A DNA stretch of 6,461 nt from Syntrophaceae bacterium UBA7544 (GTDB taxonomy: Bacteria > Desulfobacterota > Syntrophia > Syntrophales > Smithellaceae). Each line of letters starts with the position of its first letter. The stretch's first letter is position 1. The notes under the pieces were generated by a model. It had not been told where the DNA came from and ran no database searches. It was given only the letters and a program-made list of their open reading frames with translations. The stretch covers positions 341 to 6,801 of the forward strand of contig DLME01000180.1 of the NCBI GenBank assembly GCA_002479215.1, in the 5' to 3' direction. Position numbers and translations under genes: made by a program. This document shows, piece after piece, positions 1 to 6,402 of the stretch.

Positions 1-63
1 TATTGGATCGAATCTTTTCGGCTAGTCTAGAAAATATAAAAGAATAGATTACCAAATCAAGTT

Positions 64-99
64 AGCATTAAGCAGGTATTGGGGACGGTTGCTAATGCT
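64..99. repeat. Imperfect inverted repeat / hairpin, possible REP-like element
   Basis: AGCATTA (64-70) pairs perfectly with TAATGCT (93-99). The stem extends by GC/GC (72-73 with 91-92) around one bulged A, leaving a 17-nt loop that contains TTGGGGACGG. No U tract follows, so it is not a normal intrinsic terminator. It lies upstream of the ligase promoter, where an extragenic palindrome would be expected. The REP-like reading is a guess from the stem-loop shape and the G-rich loop; only the pairing is seen directly. Confidence 0.3.
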
Positions 100-119
100 C
101 AGTAATCGGGTAATTCTTA

Positions 120-128
120 TGGTATAAT
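120..128 (+). promoter_or_regulatory. Extended -10 promoter for the ATP-grasp ligase gene
   Basis: A perfect TATAAT (123-128) is preceded directly by TGG (120-122), the TGn extension that can replace a -35 element. No convincing -35 hexamer lies 16-18 bp upstream. Transcription would start near 135, giving a leader of about 80 nt before the GTG start at 214. Confidence 0.5.
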
Positions 129-141
129 TAGAAGGTTTAAG

Positions 142-157
142 TTATACTTAAGTATAA
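142..157. promoter_or_regulatory. Perfect 16-bp palindrome, candidate operator
   Basis: TTATACTTAAGTATAA equals its own reverse complement over all 16 bases. It sits about 13 bp downstream of the -10 hexamer, roughly +7 to +22 of the predicted transcript. A dimeric repressor bound there would block early elongation. An overlapping direct repeat (TTAAGTTATA at 137-146, TTAAGTATAA at 148-157) adds to the structure. No regulator gene is nearby to assign to it. Confidence 0.4.
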
Positions 158-200
158 AGCAATGAAGTAAATTCAAAGAAAGCAAGTAGTGAATTAATTT

Positions 201-207
201 GGAGAGG
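201..207 (+). promoter_or_regulatory. Shine-Dalgarno site fixing the GTG start at 214
   Basis: GGAGAGG lies 6 nt before the GTG at 214. The in-frame stop TGA at 208-210 rules out any earlier start. An ATG at 210-212 is in another frame and meets a stop after six codons. This is the only strong ribosome binding site among the protein genes of the window. Confidence 0.75.
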
Positions 208-213
208 TGATGG

Positions 214-1263
214 GTGCCTGTAGATATTGATCCTGCAAACATTCCGGTAATATTATTATACAACGTGAATTCGGACTGGACACAAGAAGAAAAAGACGAG
301 GTGATAACCGTATCGTCTCAGTTGGGTCACGCATTGATAGAAGAGGGGCACCCCACTGTTTTTGTCCCCATTTTTAATGATAATATAGAGAGTCATCTTG
401 ATACTTTCAATCCTCTGGAACACATGGTCTTCAACTGGTGCGAAAGCCTGCCCGGAACAAACAATGGAGAATGGCTTGTGGCGAAAAGAATGGAGATACT
501 GGGTTTTGTATTTACCGGCGCGGGCTCCAACGCCCTGGCGCTCTCTCAAGACAAGTGCCGCGTGAAAATAATCCTTGATCAAAAAGGCATCCCGACGCCG
601 ATGTGGCAGATATTTAATCTGGCTGAACCTGGATCATGGGATCGTTTTCCCGCAATTGTCAAACCCGTAAACGAACATTGCTCTGAAGGCATTACGCCTG
701 ATTCCGTCGTGTTGACACCTATGGAGTTGAAAAGCAGGATATCCTACATACTGGATAAATATCGTCAACCTGCTCTGGTCGAAGACTTCGTCGACGGGCG
801 GGAATTTCATGTCACCTTGTGGGGAAATGAACACCTTGAAATGCTGCCTCCCGCCGAAATGGACTTCTCTTTTTTCAGTGATTTAAAAGACCGGCTATGT
901 ACCTATGAATCAAAATCCATTCCCGGTTCTGATCACTATGAAAAGATAGAGACATTACTGCCGGCGCCGCTTAGTAAAAAAGAAATACAGGCCTTGGAGC
1001 AGGTATGCAAGGCCGCCTATAGGGCTTTGGGATGCAGGGATTACGCCCGTCTTGACGTCCGATATCAAAATAATGTTTTTTTCATTCTGGATGTAAATCC
1101 CAACCCGGACATTAGTTACGATGCCAGTATGGCCTGTGTCGCCGAATTTGCCGGGTTCAGTTATGGACAAATGGGAAGTCGCATCGTCCGTCTTGCCGCG
1201 AAGCGGCATCCCCTCTGGGAAAAAAAACAACCAAAAAATAAAGAAAGAAGTAAATTCAAGTAG
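214..1263 (+). CDS. D-Ala-D-Ala ligase family ATP-grasp protein
   Basis: A cytoplasmic ATP-grasp enzyme of 349 residues that should join a carboxylate to an amine through an acyl phosphate. Family features seen in order: LGFVFTGAGSNALALSQDK (about 96-114) and GIPTP (125-129), matching the region after the N-terminal domain of Ddl; the ATP lysine in VKP (K150); SEG (157-159) at the glycine-rich loop; the EDFVDGREF segment (190-198); and metal ligands D281 in RLDVR, D293 and N295 in LDVNPNPD. Classical Ddl has Glu where D293 stands. The N-terminus (LLYNVNSDWTQEEKDEV) lacks the GGxSxExxVS motif that helps bind the first D-alanine in true Ddl, so the substrate may differ and no symbol is given. 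The C-terminus is a lysine-rich tail. It appears monocistronic, starts at GTG and has its own promoter. The family is secure; the substrate is unknown. Confidence 0.88.
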   Translation: MPVDIDPANIPVILLYNVNSDWTQEEKDEVITVSSQLGHALIEEGHPTVFVPIFNDNIESHLDTFNPLEHMVFNWCESLPGTNNGEWLVAKRMEILGFVFTGAGSNALALSQDKCRVKIILDQKGIPTPMWQIFNLAEPGSWDRFPAIVKPVNEHCSEGITPDSVVLTPMELKSRISYILDKYRQPALVEDFVDGREFHVTLWGNEHLEMLPPAEMDFSFFSDLKDRLCTYESKSIPGSDHYEKIETLLPAPLSKKEIQALEQVCKAAYRALGCRDYARLDVRYQNNVFFILDVNPNPDISYDASMACVAEFAGFSYGQMGSRIVRLAAKRHPLWEKKQPKNKERSKFK

Positions 1264-1292
1264 GAAATTACAAACCACTTCATTTGGATTCA

Positions 1293-1321
1293 CCACTTAT
1301 TGCGGTAATAGCGGTTAGTGG
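1293..1321. other. Hairpin downstream of the ligase gene
   Basis: CCACT (1293-1297) pairs with AGTGG (1317-1321) and, after one T-T mismatch, ATTGC (1299-1303) pairs with GCGGT (1311-1315) using two G-U wobbles around a 7-nt loop. It lies 30 nt after the ligase stop. No U tract follows on either strand, so it may be a processing or 3'-stabilising structure, a factor-assisted terminator, or chance. Confidence 0.3.
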
Positions 1322-1379
1322 ATAAGGCATATACCCGTGATATTTCTCACCTGATGACTAATTTTAATAGGTAGTGTAA

Positions 1380-1579
1380 ATGAAGATTCCTCGCCGATCA
1401 ATCTTCCACAAAGAGGCAATGAATCACTATATCCAGGAAAAGGAAAAAAGTGTTTTGCCTAAAATCGTTTCACCCCGATTTATCCTTTTTTTTGGGCGCT
1501 TTTTATTCTTTTTGTCGCAATCGTCTGGATCGTCTGGGGCATACCTGTTTCGGTCTATAGTTCGGGATATGTATTATGA
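1380..1579 (+). pseudogene. Remnant of an HlyD-type membrane fusion protein (N-terminus only)
   Basis: From the ATG at 1380 (AGG at 1369-1371 as a modest ribosome site) the frame reads MKIPRRSIFHKEAMNHYIQE and then VLPKIVSPRF. This resembles the start of HlyD-family adaptors from peptide and bacteriocin exporters (IFRKEAL...VLP..vSP). At a run of eight T (1486-1493) the open frame turns into improbable sequence (SQSSGSSGAYLFR) and runs to 1604. Allowing one extra T restores WALFILFVAIVWIVWGI, a clear membrane segment, followed by PVSVYSSGYVL, which looks like the first periplasmic strand. A stop then follows at 1577-1579. Only about 66 residues of a protein that usually exceeds 300 remain, so the gene is both frameshifted and truncated. 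The family call comes from remembered pattern similarity; the frame switch into a membrane helix is the strongest direct evidence. Confidence 0.5.
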
Positions 1580-1682
1580 CATAATTGATATCCGCGGAGG
1601 ATGAAAATATAAACGAAAAATTTGATTTTATCGAGGAAATGTAAAACAGGAAGTTTACCGCTGGATACATAAGTATTTGCCC

Positions 1683-1711
1683 TTGACACGGTTTTGCGTT
1701 GATGGTAATGA
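1683..1711 (+). promoter_or_regulatory. Probable promoter of tRNA-Pro
   Basis: A perfect -35 TTGACA (1683-1688) lies 46 bp before the tRNA. At 17-bp spacing the -10 would be TAATGA (1706-1711), which is poor; GGTAAT (1704-1709) at 15 bp is the alternative. A start near 1716-1718 would give a short 5' leader removed by RNase P. Confidence 0.5.
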
Positions 1712-1733
1712 CGTCAACACTTTAGCAGAATGT

Positions 1734-1810
<77 letters not shown>

Positions 1811-1813
1811 TCT

Positions 1814-2740
1814 TTATAATAAAATTTTCTTGATAAAGATTTTATTTTTTGCCGGCTTATTTTTCAAGTGTCTTTTCTTTTTTTCTTCGTATAAATGCTT
1901 ATCGGCTTTGTCCAGTAAATCCTGTAGAGAAAATTTCAAATTAGGATGAAAATTAGCTATGCCAATGCTCAAGGAAAGATTCTTTTTTTCTTTTTTATTA
2001 TAGTTATTTATATTTTCCCGAAGGCGGTAAATAGTTCTTTCCGCGCTGTAACCTCCAGTATCAGGAATTAAAACAACAAATTCATCCCCTCCGATACGAG
2101 CAATAATATCGGAATCGCGAAATGAATAACGCAATATATCGGCTACTTTTTTTAAAACCAAGTCACCCTGGAGGTGGCCAAAATCATCGTTGATTTTTTT
2201 CATGGAATCGATGTCGGAAAAGACTACATAGAAATTTTTATGCATACGCTCGGCAAGCTTAAGATGATGTTCGGCAAGAGTAAAAAAACCACGGCGGTTA
2301 AAAAGCCCGGTTAAGTCGTCAATCAAAGCAAGACTGCGCACAGCATCTTGCAGCTTTTGTCTTTCAATCGCGAAGCGGATGACGCGGAATATTACCTCCG
2401 CGTTTATTTTTTGTTTAACGAGATAGTCCTGGGCGCCTTGTTGAACGGCGCAGAGAGCAATTTCTTCATCATCAATGCCAGTAAGGACGACGATGGGTAT
2501 CCCCAATACTTGAGATTTTAACTTGATTAAAGTATCCAATCGTTGACTATCAGGTAATCCTAAATCCAATAGAATAATGTCTATGGCCTTATCAGCAAGA
2601 ATAGAAAGTCCTTCGGCAAGCGAGCCTACATGAGTAATTTCATAACTCTGAAAAGAAATGTCTTTCAGCGTTTCGGTAAAGAGCCGTGCATCACCGGGAT
2701 TGTCTTCGAACAAAAGTATTTTAATAGGTTTATCAAACAT
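1814..2740 (-). CDS. Response regulator with GGDEF output (diguanylate cyclase)
   Basis: A 308-residue soluble protein predicted to make c-di-GMP from two GTP when its receiver is phosphorylated. Receiver (about 6-125): acidic pair E12/D13, phosphoacceptor D59 in LLDLGLPDS, T87 and K109. A linker helix (about 118-138, RVIRFAIERQKLQDAVRSL) leads into the GGDEF domain (about 139-288): DDLTGLFNRR, metal-binding D176 in FSDID, and an intact GGDEF at 217-221. RDSD (208-211) stands exactly where the RxxD inhibitory I-site belongs, so product feedback is likely. The lysine-rich tail after about 288 is encoded by DNA that also forms the tRNA-Pro terminator. It is the last gene of the operon, 9 bp after the single-domain receiver, with no Shine-Dalgarno site, so translation is probably coupled. 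Its receiver and linker closely resemble those of the HD-GYP protein at the other end of the operon. Confidence 0.95.
   Translation of the reverse strand: MFDKPIKILLFEDNPGDARLFTETLKDISFQSYEITHVGSLAEGLSILADKAIDIILLDLGLPDSQRLDTLIKLKSQVLGIPIVVLTGIDDEEIALCAVQQGAQDYLVKQKINAEVIFRVIRFAIERQKLQDAVRSLALIDDLTGLFNRRGFFTLAEHHLKLAERMHKNFYVVFSDIDSMKKINDDFGHLQGDLVLKKVADILRYSFRDSDIIARIGGDEFVVLIPDTGGYSAERTIYRLRENINNYNKKEKKNLSLSIGIANFHPNLKFSLQDLLDKADKHLYEEKKKRHLKNKPAKNKIFIKKILL
1818..1850 (+). terminator. Intrinsic terminator of tRNA-Pro, inside the 3' end of the convergent gene
   Basis: An AT-rich stem (1818-1828 with 1836-1846, one G-U pair) has a 7-nt loop and runs into T6 (1845-1850), starting 8 nt after the tRNA CCA. 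The stem is weak in GC but the U tract is good. It works only on the plus strand and overlaps the last codons of the REC-GGDEF gene. No equivalent U tract is seen for minus-strand transcription. Confidence 0.5.
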
Positions 2741-2749
2741 TGATTTATT

Positions 2750-3190
2750 TTATGGAAGCTTAACAGTTTTTAACCAAAAATCTTCGATTAGTTTGACTAC
2801 ATTAAAAAACTGTTTCAAATCAACAGGTTTAGTTATGTAACAGTTTGCCTGTAGATTGTACGCATTTATTATATCTTGTTGGGCTTCAGAGCTGGTAAGG
2901 ACTACAACGGGAATATGCTTTAATACCGGATCTGTTTTAATTTCCGCGAGAACCTCCCGACCATCTTTACGGGGCATGTTAAGATCAAGTAAAACAAGAT
3001 CAGGGCAGGGAGATTTTTTGTACGTGCCTTCTTTGCGCAAAAAAGAAAGAGCTGCTTCACCATCTCCAACAACGGTCAGTTTATTACATGTTTGCCCTTC
3101 TTTGAAAGCTTCCTTGATGAGAATTACGTCACCGGGATTGTCTTCAATAAGAAGAATATCGACCATTTTTTGTTGTTCGTCATTAACCAT
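2750..3190 (-). CDS. Single-domain response regulator, Rcp1-like
   Basis: A 146-residue receiver with no output domain. Residues seen: E16/D17 in IEDNPGD, phosphoacceptor D69 in [14 protein letters not shown]99 in VVVLTSS and K121 in [11 protein letters not shown]. The [15 protein letters not shown] segment and the extra length around residues 50-62 are typical of Rcp1-type regulators, which partner phytochrome-like soluble kinases. It lies 12 bp after such a kinase gene, so it is the likeliest direct phosphate acceptor. It could act by protein contact, as a phosphate sink, or as a shuttle to the other two receivers. The start at 3190 has a weak AGGA 10 nt upstream that overlaps the kinase stop codon; an internal ATG at codon 9 is a less favoured alternative. 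Confidence 0.93.
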   Translation of the reverse strand: MVNDEQQKMVDILLIEDNPGDVILIKEAFKEGQTCNKLTVVGDGEAALSFLRKEGTYKKSPCPDLVLLDLNMPRKDGREVLAEIKTDPVLKHIPVVVLTSSEAQQDIINAYNLQANCYITKPVDLKQFFNVVKLIEDFWLKTVKLP

Positions 3191-3202
3191 AAAAACTATG
3201 TC

Positions 3203-5140
3203 CTATTGCTTGCCGGGTATGGTGAAATAAAAAGTCGAGCCTTGACCAGGTTTTGATTCTACCCAGATACGGCCTCCGTGTCTTTCCACAATTTTTTTAC
3301 AAATAGATAAACCAATTCCCGTTCCCGGGTATCTTGATTTATTATACAATCTTTGAAAAATGATAAAAATCTTGTCAATATATTCTTTATCAATTCCTAT
3401 ACCATTATCCCGCACAGAAAACAGCCAAAAGTCACCTTTATTTATTGCCTTGACAAGTATTTCCGGCTTTTTCTTGCTATGATATTTTATCGCATTACTG
3501 ATTAAATTCTGAAAGAGTTGGACCAGTTGCGTGTAATCGGCCGGAATTGTCGGTAAATGGTCTATGTTGATTATAGCGTCGTTTTCTTTAATCGTTTTGC
3601 TTAAATTAGATAGGGCATGGCTGATAACGATGTTGAAATTGGTCGGTTCCAAATTTTTGCCGTGAGTGCCCACGCGCGAATATTTTAGAAGATCATTGAT
3701 TAACCTTTGCATATGGGATGCACCATCAACGGCATAAGATATGAATTCATCGGCATTCTTATCCAGTTTCCCTTGATAACGGTGTTGCAGTAACTGGACA
3801 AAACTAGTTACCATGCGCAGTGGTTCCTGTAGATCATGTGAAGCAACATAAGCAAATTGGGCCAAGTCAGTATTGGAACGTTCCAGTTCTTGGGTCAATT
3901 TTTTCATTTGCTCGGCTGCTTGTTTGCGTTCCGTAATGTCTCTGATAATGGCTTGAAAGTATTTTTCTCCTTTTAAGGAGATGGTATTAAAGGTTAATTC
4001 CGCATCAAATATACTTCCATCGCAGCGAATAAAACGCCATTCCAGAAAAAGCGTTTCACCTTTGAAAGCTTTTTGTATTTTTTCTTTAGCCATGTCCTTG
4101 GAAAGAAGGCCGTCAAGCTGAAATTCCGGCATAAACTCCCAGGATTTATGGCCAATAAGCTGATCGCGGGTACCCCGAAACAATTTAAGTGTGGCAAAAT
4201 TACAATCGATAATTGTTTCATTATTTATGAGAATAATGGTATCAATTGCCAATTCAAATAATGCCCTATATTTTGCTTCGCCTTCTTTTAAAACCATTTC
4301 TGTAGTTTTTCGTTCGGTGATATCCCGAACGATGGCTTGCAGATATTTTTTCCCGCCTAATTTAACGATGGTAAAAGTCATCTCAGAATCAAAAATGGTT
4401 CCATCATAACGACAATACTTAATTTCAAAAGTGGGAGTATCGCCGCGAAGAGCGGATTTAATCGCTTCTATTACCAGCGCTGAAGTCGGCTTGCCGTCAG
4501 GCTGAAATTCCGGCCAAAATTTTTGTGGATTCGCGGCAAGAAATTCTTCGCGGCTGCAACCGAACATGTCCAGCGTCTTCTGATTGCAGTCAATAAAACG
4601 ATCGCGATCTGCTAAAATAATAGTGTCACTGGCGGACTCGAATAATGTGCGAAATTTTGCTTCGCTCTCATTAAGAGCTTCTTCAGCTAATTTTCGATCG
4701 GTTATATCGATTAGGGAGGCGATACTTTTTTTTGTACCCGGGATAATGGCTGCGGTATTAACAATGTACTTTATTTGTTTGAGTCTGTTAATCATTCGGA
4801 ATTCATAATGATCAGGCGCGGCAGCGGGATCAATTCGCCGTAAAATATGATAATGCTGCATAAATTCTAAATCTTCTTTATGGACGAAATCGGTCCATTT
4901 AATTTTTCCTTCAATGTCCTGTTTTCCAGCTCCATAAAGATTTTCAAATTGCTTATTGGCAAAAGAAACGGTCATATCATCCTCAACGATTATGGTCGCC
5001 GCACCACTGTTTTCAAAAAAAGTATGGTAAATACTTTCTGCATTACGGTATTGTTCATCGACAGAAGCATACTTAGCGCACTTTTTTTCGAGTTGATCAA
5101 TTTTTTTAACAAGCTCAAGATAGGTTGGTTTTTTAGCCAT
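3203..5140 (-). CDS. Soluble three-PAS sensor histidine kinase
   Basis: A 645-residue kinase without any membrane segment, so it should sense a cytoplasmic signal and phosphorylate receivers. Layout: N-terminal coiled coil (1-35); PAS1 (about 36-150); PAS2 (about 160-278); PAS3 (about 287-405), each ending in a D-I-T-(D/E)-R-K signature; a coiled coil (405-425); HisKA (about 425-490) with phosphorylated H435 in ASHDLQEPLR, the phytochrome-type H box; and HATPase (about 535-642) with N box N545/N549, G1 DNGIGID (578-584) and G2 GTGIGL (606-611). It carries no receiver of its own. PAS2 and PAS3 resemble each other far more than PAS1 and look like an internal duplication. No cofactor-binding residue can be named with confidence. 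It is gene two of the operon, 10 bp after the HD-GYP gene, with no visible Shine-Dalgarno site. The three neighbouring receivers are its likely targets. Confidence 0.95.
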   Translation of the reverse strand: MAKKPTYLELVKKIDQLEKKCAKYASVDEQYRNAESIYHTFFENSGAATIIVEDDMTVSFANKQFENLYGAGKQDIEGKIKWTDFVHKEDLEFMQHYHILRRIDPAAAPDHYEFRMINRLKQIKYIVNTAAIIPGTKKSIASLIDITDRKLAEEALNESEAKFRTLFESASDTIILADRDRFIDCNQKTLDMFGCSREEFLAANPQKFWPEFQPDGKPTSALVIEAIKSALRGDTPTFEIKYCRYDGTIFDSEMTFTIVKLGGKKYLQAIVRDITERKTTEMVLKEGEAKYRALFELAIDTIILINNETIIDCNFATLKLFRGTRDQLIGHKSWEFMPEFQLDGLLSKDMAKEKIQKAFKGETLFLEWRFIRCDGSIFDAELTFNTISLKGEKYFQAIIRDITERKQAAEQMKKLTQELERSNTDLAQFAYVASHDLQEPLRMVTSFVQLLQHRYQGKLDKNADEFISYAVDGASHMQRLINDLLKYSRVGTHGKNLEPTNFNIVISHALSNLSKTIKENDAIINIDHLPTIPADYTQLVQLFQNLISNAIKYHSKKKPEILVKAINKGDFWLFSVRDNGIGIDKEYIDKIFIIFQRLYNKSRYPGTGIGLSICKKIVERHGGRIWVESKPGQGSTFYFTIPGKQ

Positions 5141-5150
5141 AAGATAAAAG

Positions 5151-6146
5151 TCAACCGAATGAATATTCCTTGTCTTGAAATAACTTTAAGCAACTTTTTA
5201 CAACAGTAGGATCATAAAGAACACCTTGTTTCCGGGTAATTTCATCTATAGCTTCCTTGGTTCCAAAAGCCGGCCGGTAGGGACGATGTGAGGCTATTGC
5301 TTCCACTACATCAGCTACAGCAAGAACTTTAGCTTCCAATAGAATAGCGTCATTTTTTAAACCGGCGGGGTAGCCACTACCATCGATCCTTTCATGATGT
5401 TGTAAAACGGTTTTGGCAATGGGCCAGGGAAAATCAATTTCCTTCAATATATCGTATCCAACCTGCGGATGAATTTTTATCAAGCTAAGCTCCAGGTTGG
5501 AAAGTAAGGAGGGTTTACTGAGAATTTCAGCAGGGATGGAAATTTTACCGATATCATGAATCATACAGGCTAATTGAATGCCTTCGACTCTTTCCGGGGC
5601 GAGATTCATTTCCTGGGCTATGGCACGAGCCAAATCAGCGGTGCGTTTCTGGTGACCAGCAGTGTAAGGATCCCTTATTTCCACAGCCATGGCCATTGCT
5701 TTCACTGTTCCGTTTAAAGCTCTGGTGAATTTTTCTAAGCTTCGTTTTAATTCTTCCTCATAATTTTTTCTCTCAATGGCGTAACGAATAACCCGAGATA
5801 ACATGCTTCCGGTGATAGAGCCTTTAATTAAATAGTCTTGAGCTCCCCGGCGCACAGCTTCAATGGCGACACTCTCATCATCAAGACCGGTTAAAACAAT
5901 TATCGGAATTGATGCCTTTGTAGCACGCACACTTTCAATGGTATTAAGACCTTGGCTATCGGGCAGTCCTAAATCCAAAAGTACGGCATCAATATTTTGA
6001 GAAACGAGACATTTCAGACCTTTAGATAAAAGATCAACACATTGCAGATTAAAGCGATCACCGGTATCAGCGAGTAGCTCACGAATTAATCTGGCGTCAC
6101 CGGGATTATCCTCGAGCAGGAGCAGGTTGATTGATTTGTCTTTCAT
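5151..6146 (-). CDS. Response regulator with HD-GYP output (c-di-GMP phosphodiesterase)
   Basis: A 331-residue soluble protein predicted to hydrolyse c-di-GMP under receiver control. Receiver (about 6-125): E12/D13, phosphoacceptor D58 in LLDLGLPDS, T86 and K108. A helical linker (RVIRYAIERKNYEEELKRSL, about 118-137) joins the HD-GYP domain (about 150-325). Metal and signature residues are intact: H165, H197/D198 in HDIGK, H226 in KIHPQVG, H250/H251, D279 in VAD, and the full GYP motif HHERIDGSGYPAGL (250-263). The residues after D279 (VEAIASHRPYRPA) match a common HD-GYP subgroup. It is the first gene of the operon, starting about 29 nt after the predicted transcription start. The nearest Shine-Dalgarno-like AAGGA is too far from the ATG to be useful. 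Its enzyme activity opposes that of the REC-GGDEF protein ending the operon. Confidence 0.95.
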   Translation of the reverse strand: MKDKSINLLLLEDNPGDARLIRELLADTGDRFNLQCVDLLSKGLKCLVSQNIDAVLLDLGLPDSQGLNTIESVRATKASIPIIVLTGLDDESVAIEAVRRGAQDYLIKGSITGSMLSRVIRYAIERKNYEEELKRSLEKFTRALNGTVKAMAMAVEIRDPYTAGHQKRTADLARAIAQEMNLAPERVEGIQLACMIHDIGKISIPAEILSKPSLLSNLELSLIKIHPQVGYDILKEIDFPWPIAKTVLQHHERIDGSGYPAGLKNDAILLEAKVLAVADVVEAIASHRPYRPAFGTKEAIDEITRKQGVLYDPTVVKSCLKLFQDKEYSFG

Positions 6147-6181
6147 TTAGTAGAAGTCGAGAATCCTTAATTTAATTTTTT

Positions 6182-6210
6182 CTTATACCGCGAAAGTTGG
6201 GCAAAGTCAA
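6182..6210 (-). promoter_or_regulatory. Sigma-70-type promoter of the four-gene signalling operon
   Basis: On the minus strand TTGACT (6205-6210) is separated by exactly 17 bp from TATAAG (6182-6187); each hexamer differs from consensus at one position. Initiation near 6175 gives a leader of about 29 nt, too short for a riboswitch. Very AT-rich DNA just upstream (6211-6245, with an ATTAATTAAT palindrome at 6234-6243) could serve as an UP element. The remaining spacer up to 6373 shows no gene or clear operator. Confidence 0.7.
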
Positions 6211-6373
6211 AAAGTATAATTATTAACCAAACCATTAATTAATCAAAAATAATCCTCTAAGAGAAATATTAAGGAAGACATTTTTCTTGCATAAAAGAAG
6301 ATAATCAAATACATGAGCTCACAAAGAACTTAATTTAACTGGTTTTGTTTGTATTCGTTCATAATAATCCGCG

Positions 6374-6402
6374 TTGACATTTTTGGGTGTAATGAATATA
6401 TA
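6374..6402 (+). promoter_or_regulatory. Promoter of tRNA-Leu
   Basis: TTGACA (6374-6379), a 17-bp spacer, then TATATA (6397-6402). A start near 6409 would leave a leader of about 10 nt before the tRNA. The strength fits a stable RNA gene. It is divergent from the signalling operon promoter. Confidence 0.72.

Noticed and set aside
3..47. Possible C-terminal end of an upstream gene (LDRIFSASLENIKE then stop)
   Set aside because: Only 14 codons are visible and other frames also stop early; protein-like in appearance but not supportable.
955..1296. Minus-strand open frame of 113 codons opposite the ligase
   Set aside because: Shadow of the ligase coding sequence on the other strand, with no start signal and no recognisable motif.
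1380..1604. 74-codon open frame read straight through as an intact small gene
   Set aside because: After the T8 run its sequence loses protein character, whereas the neighbouring frame gives a membrane helix; better treated as a frameshifted remnant.
1584..1643. Short frame ending in EDENINEKFDFIEEM, and a GGAGG next to an ATG at 1601
   Set aside because: The GGAGG abuts its ATG, which meets a stop after three codons; the other frame is too short and has no recognisable family.
2856..3230. Plus-strand open frame of 124 codons opposite the receiver gene
   Set aside because: Antisense shadow of a clear receiver gene; serine-rich low-complexity translation.
6147..6181. c-di-GMP riboswitch in the leader of the signalling operon
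   Set aside because: The predicted leader is only about 29 nt and shows no GEMM-type structure, so there is no room for an aptamer.
6215..6220. Perfect TATAAT on the plus strand
   Set aside because: No -35 element or TGn extension at the proper distance and no plus-strand gene follows for about 200 bp; AT-rich chance match.
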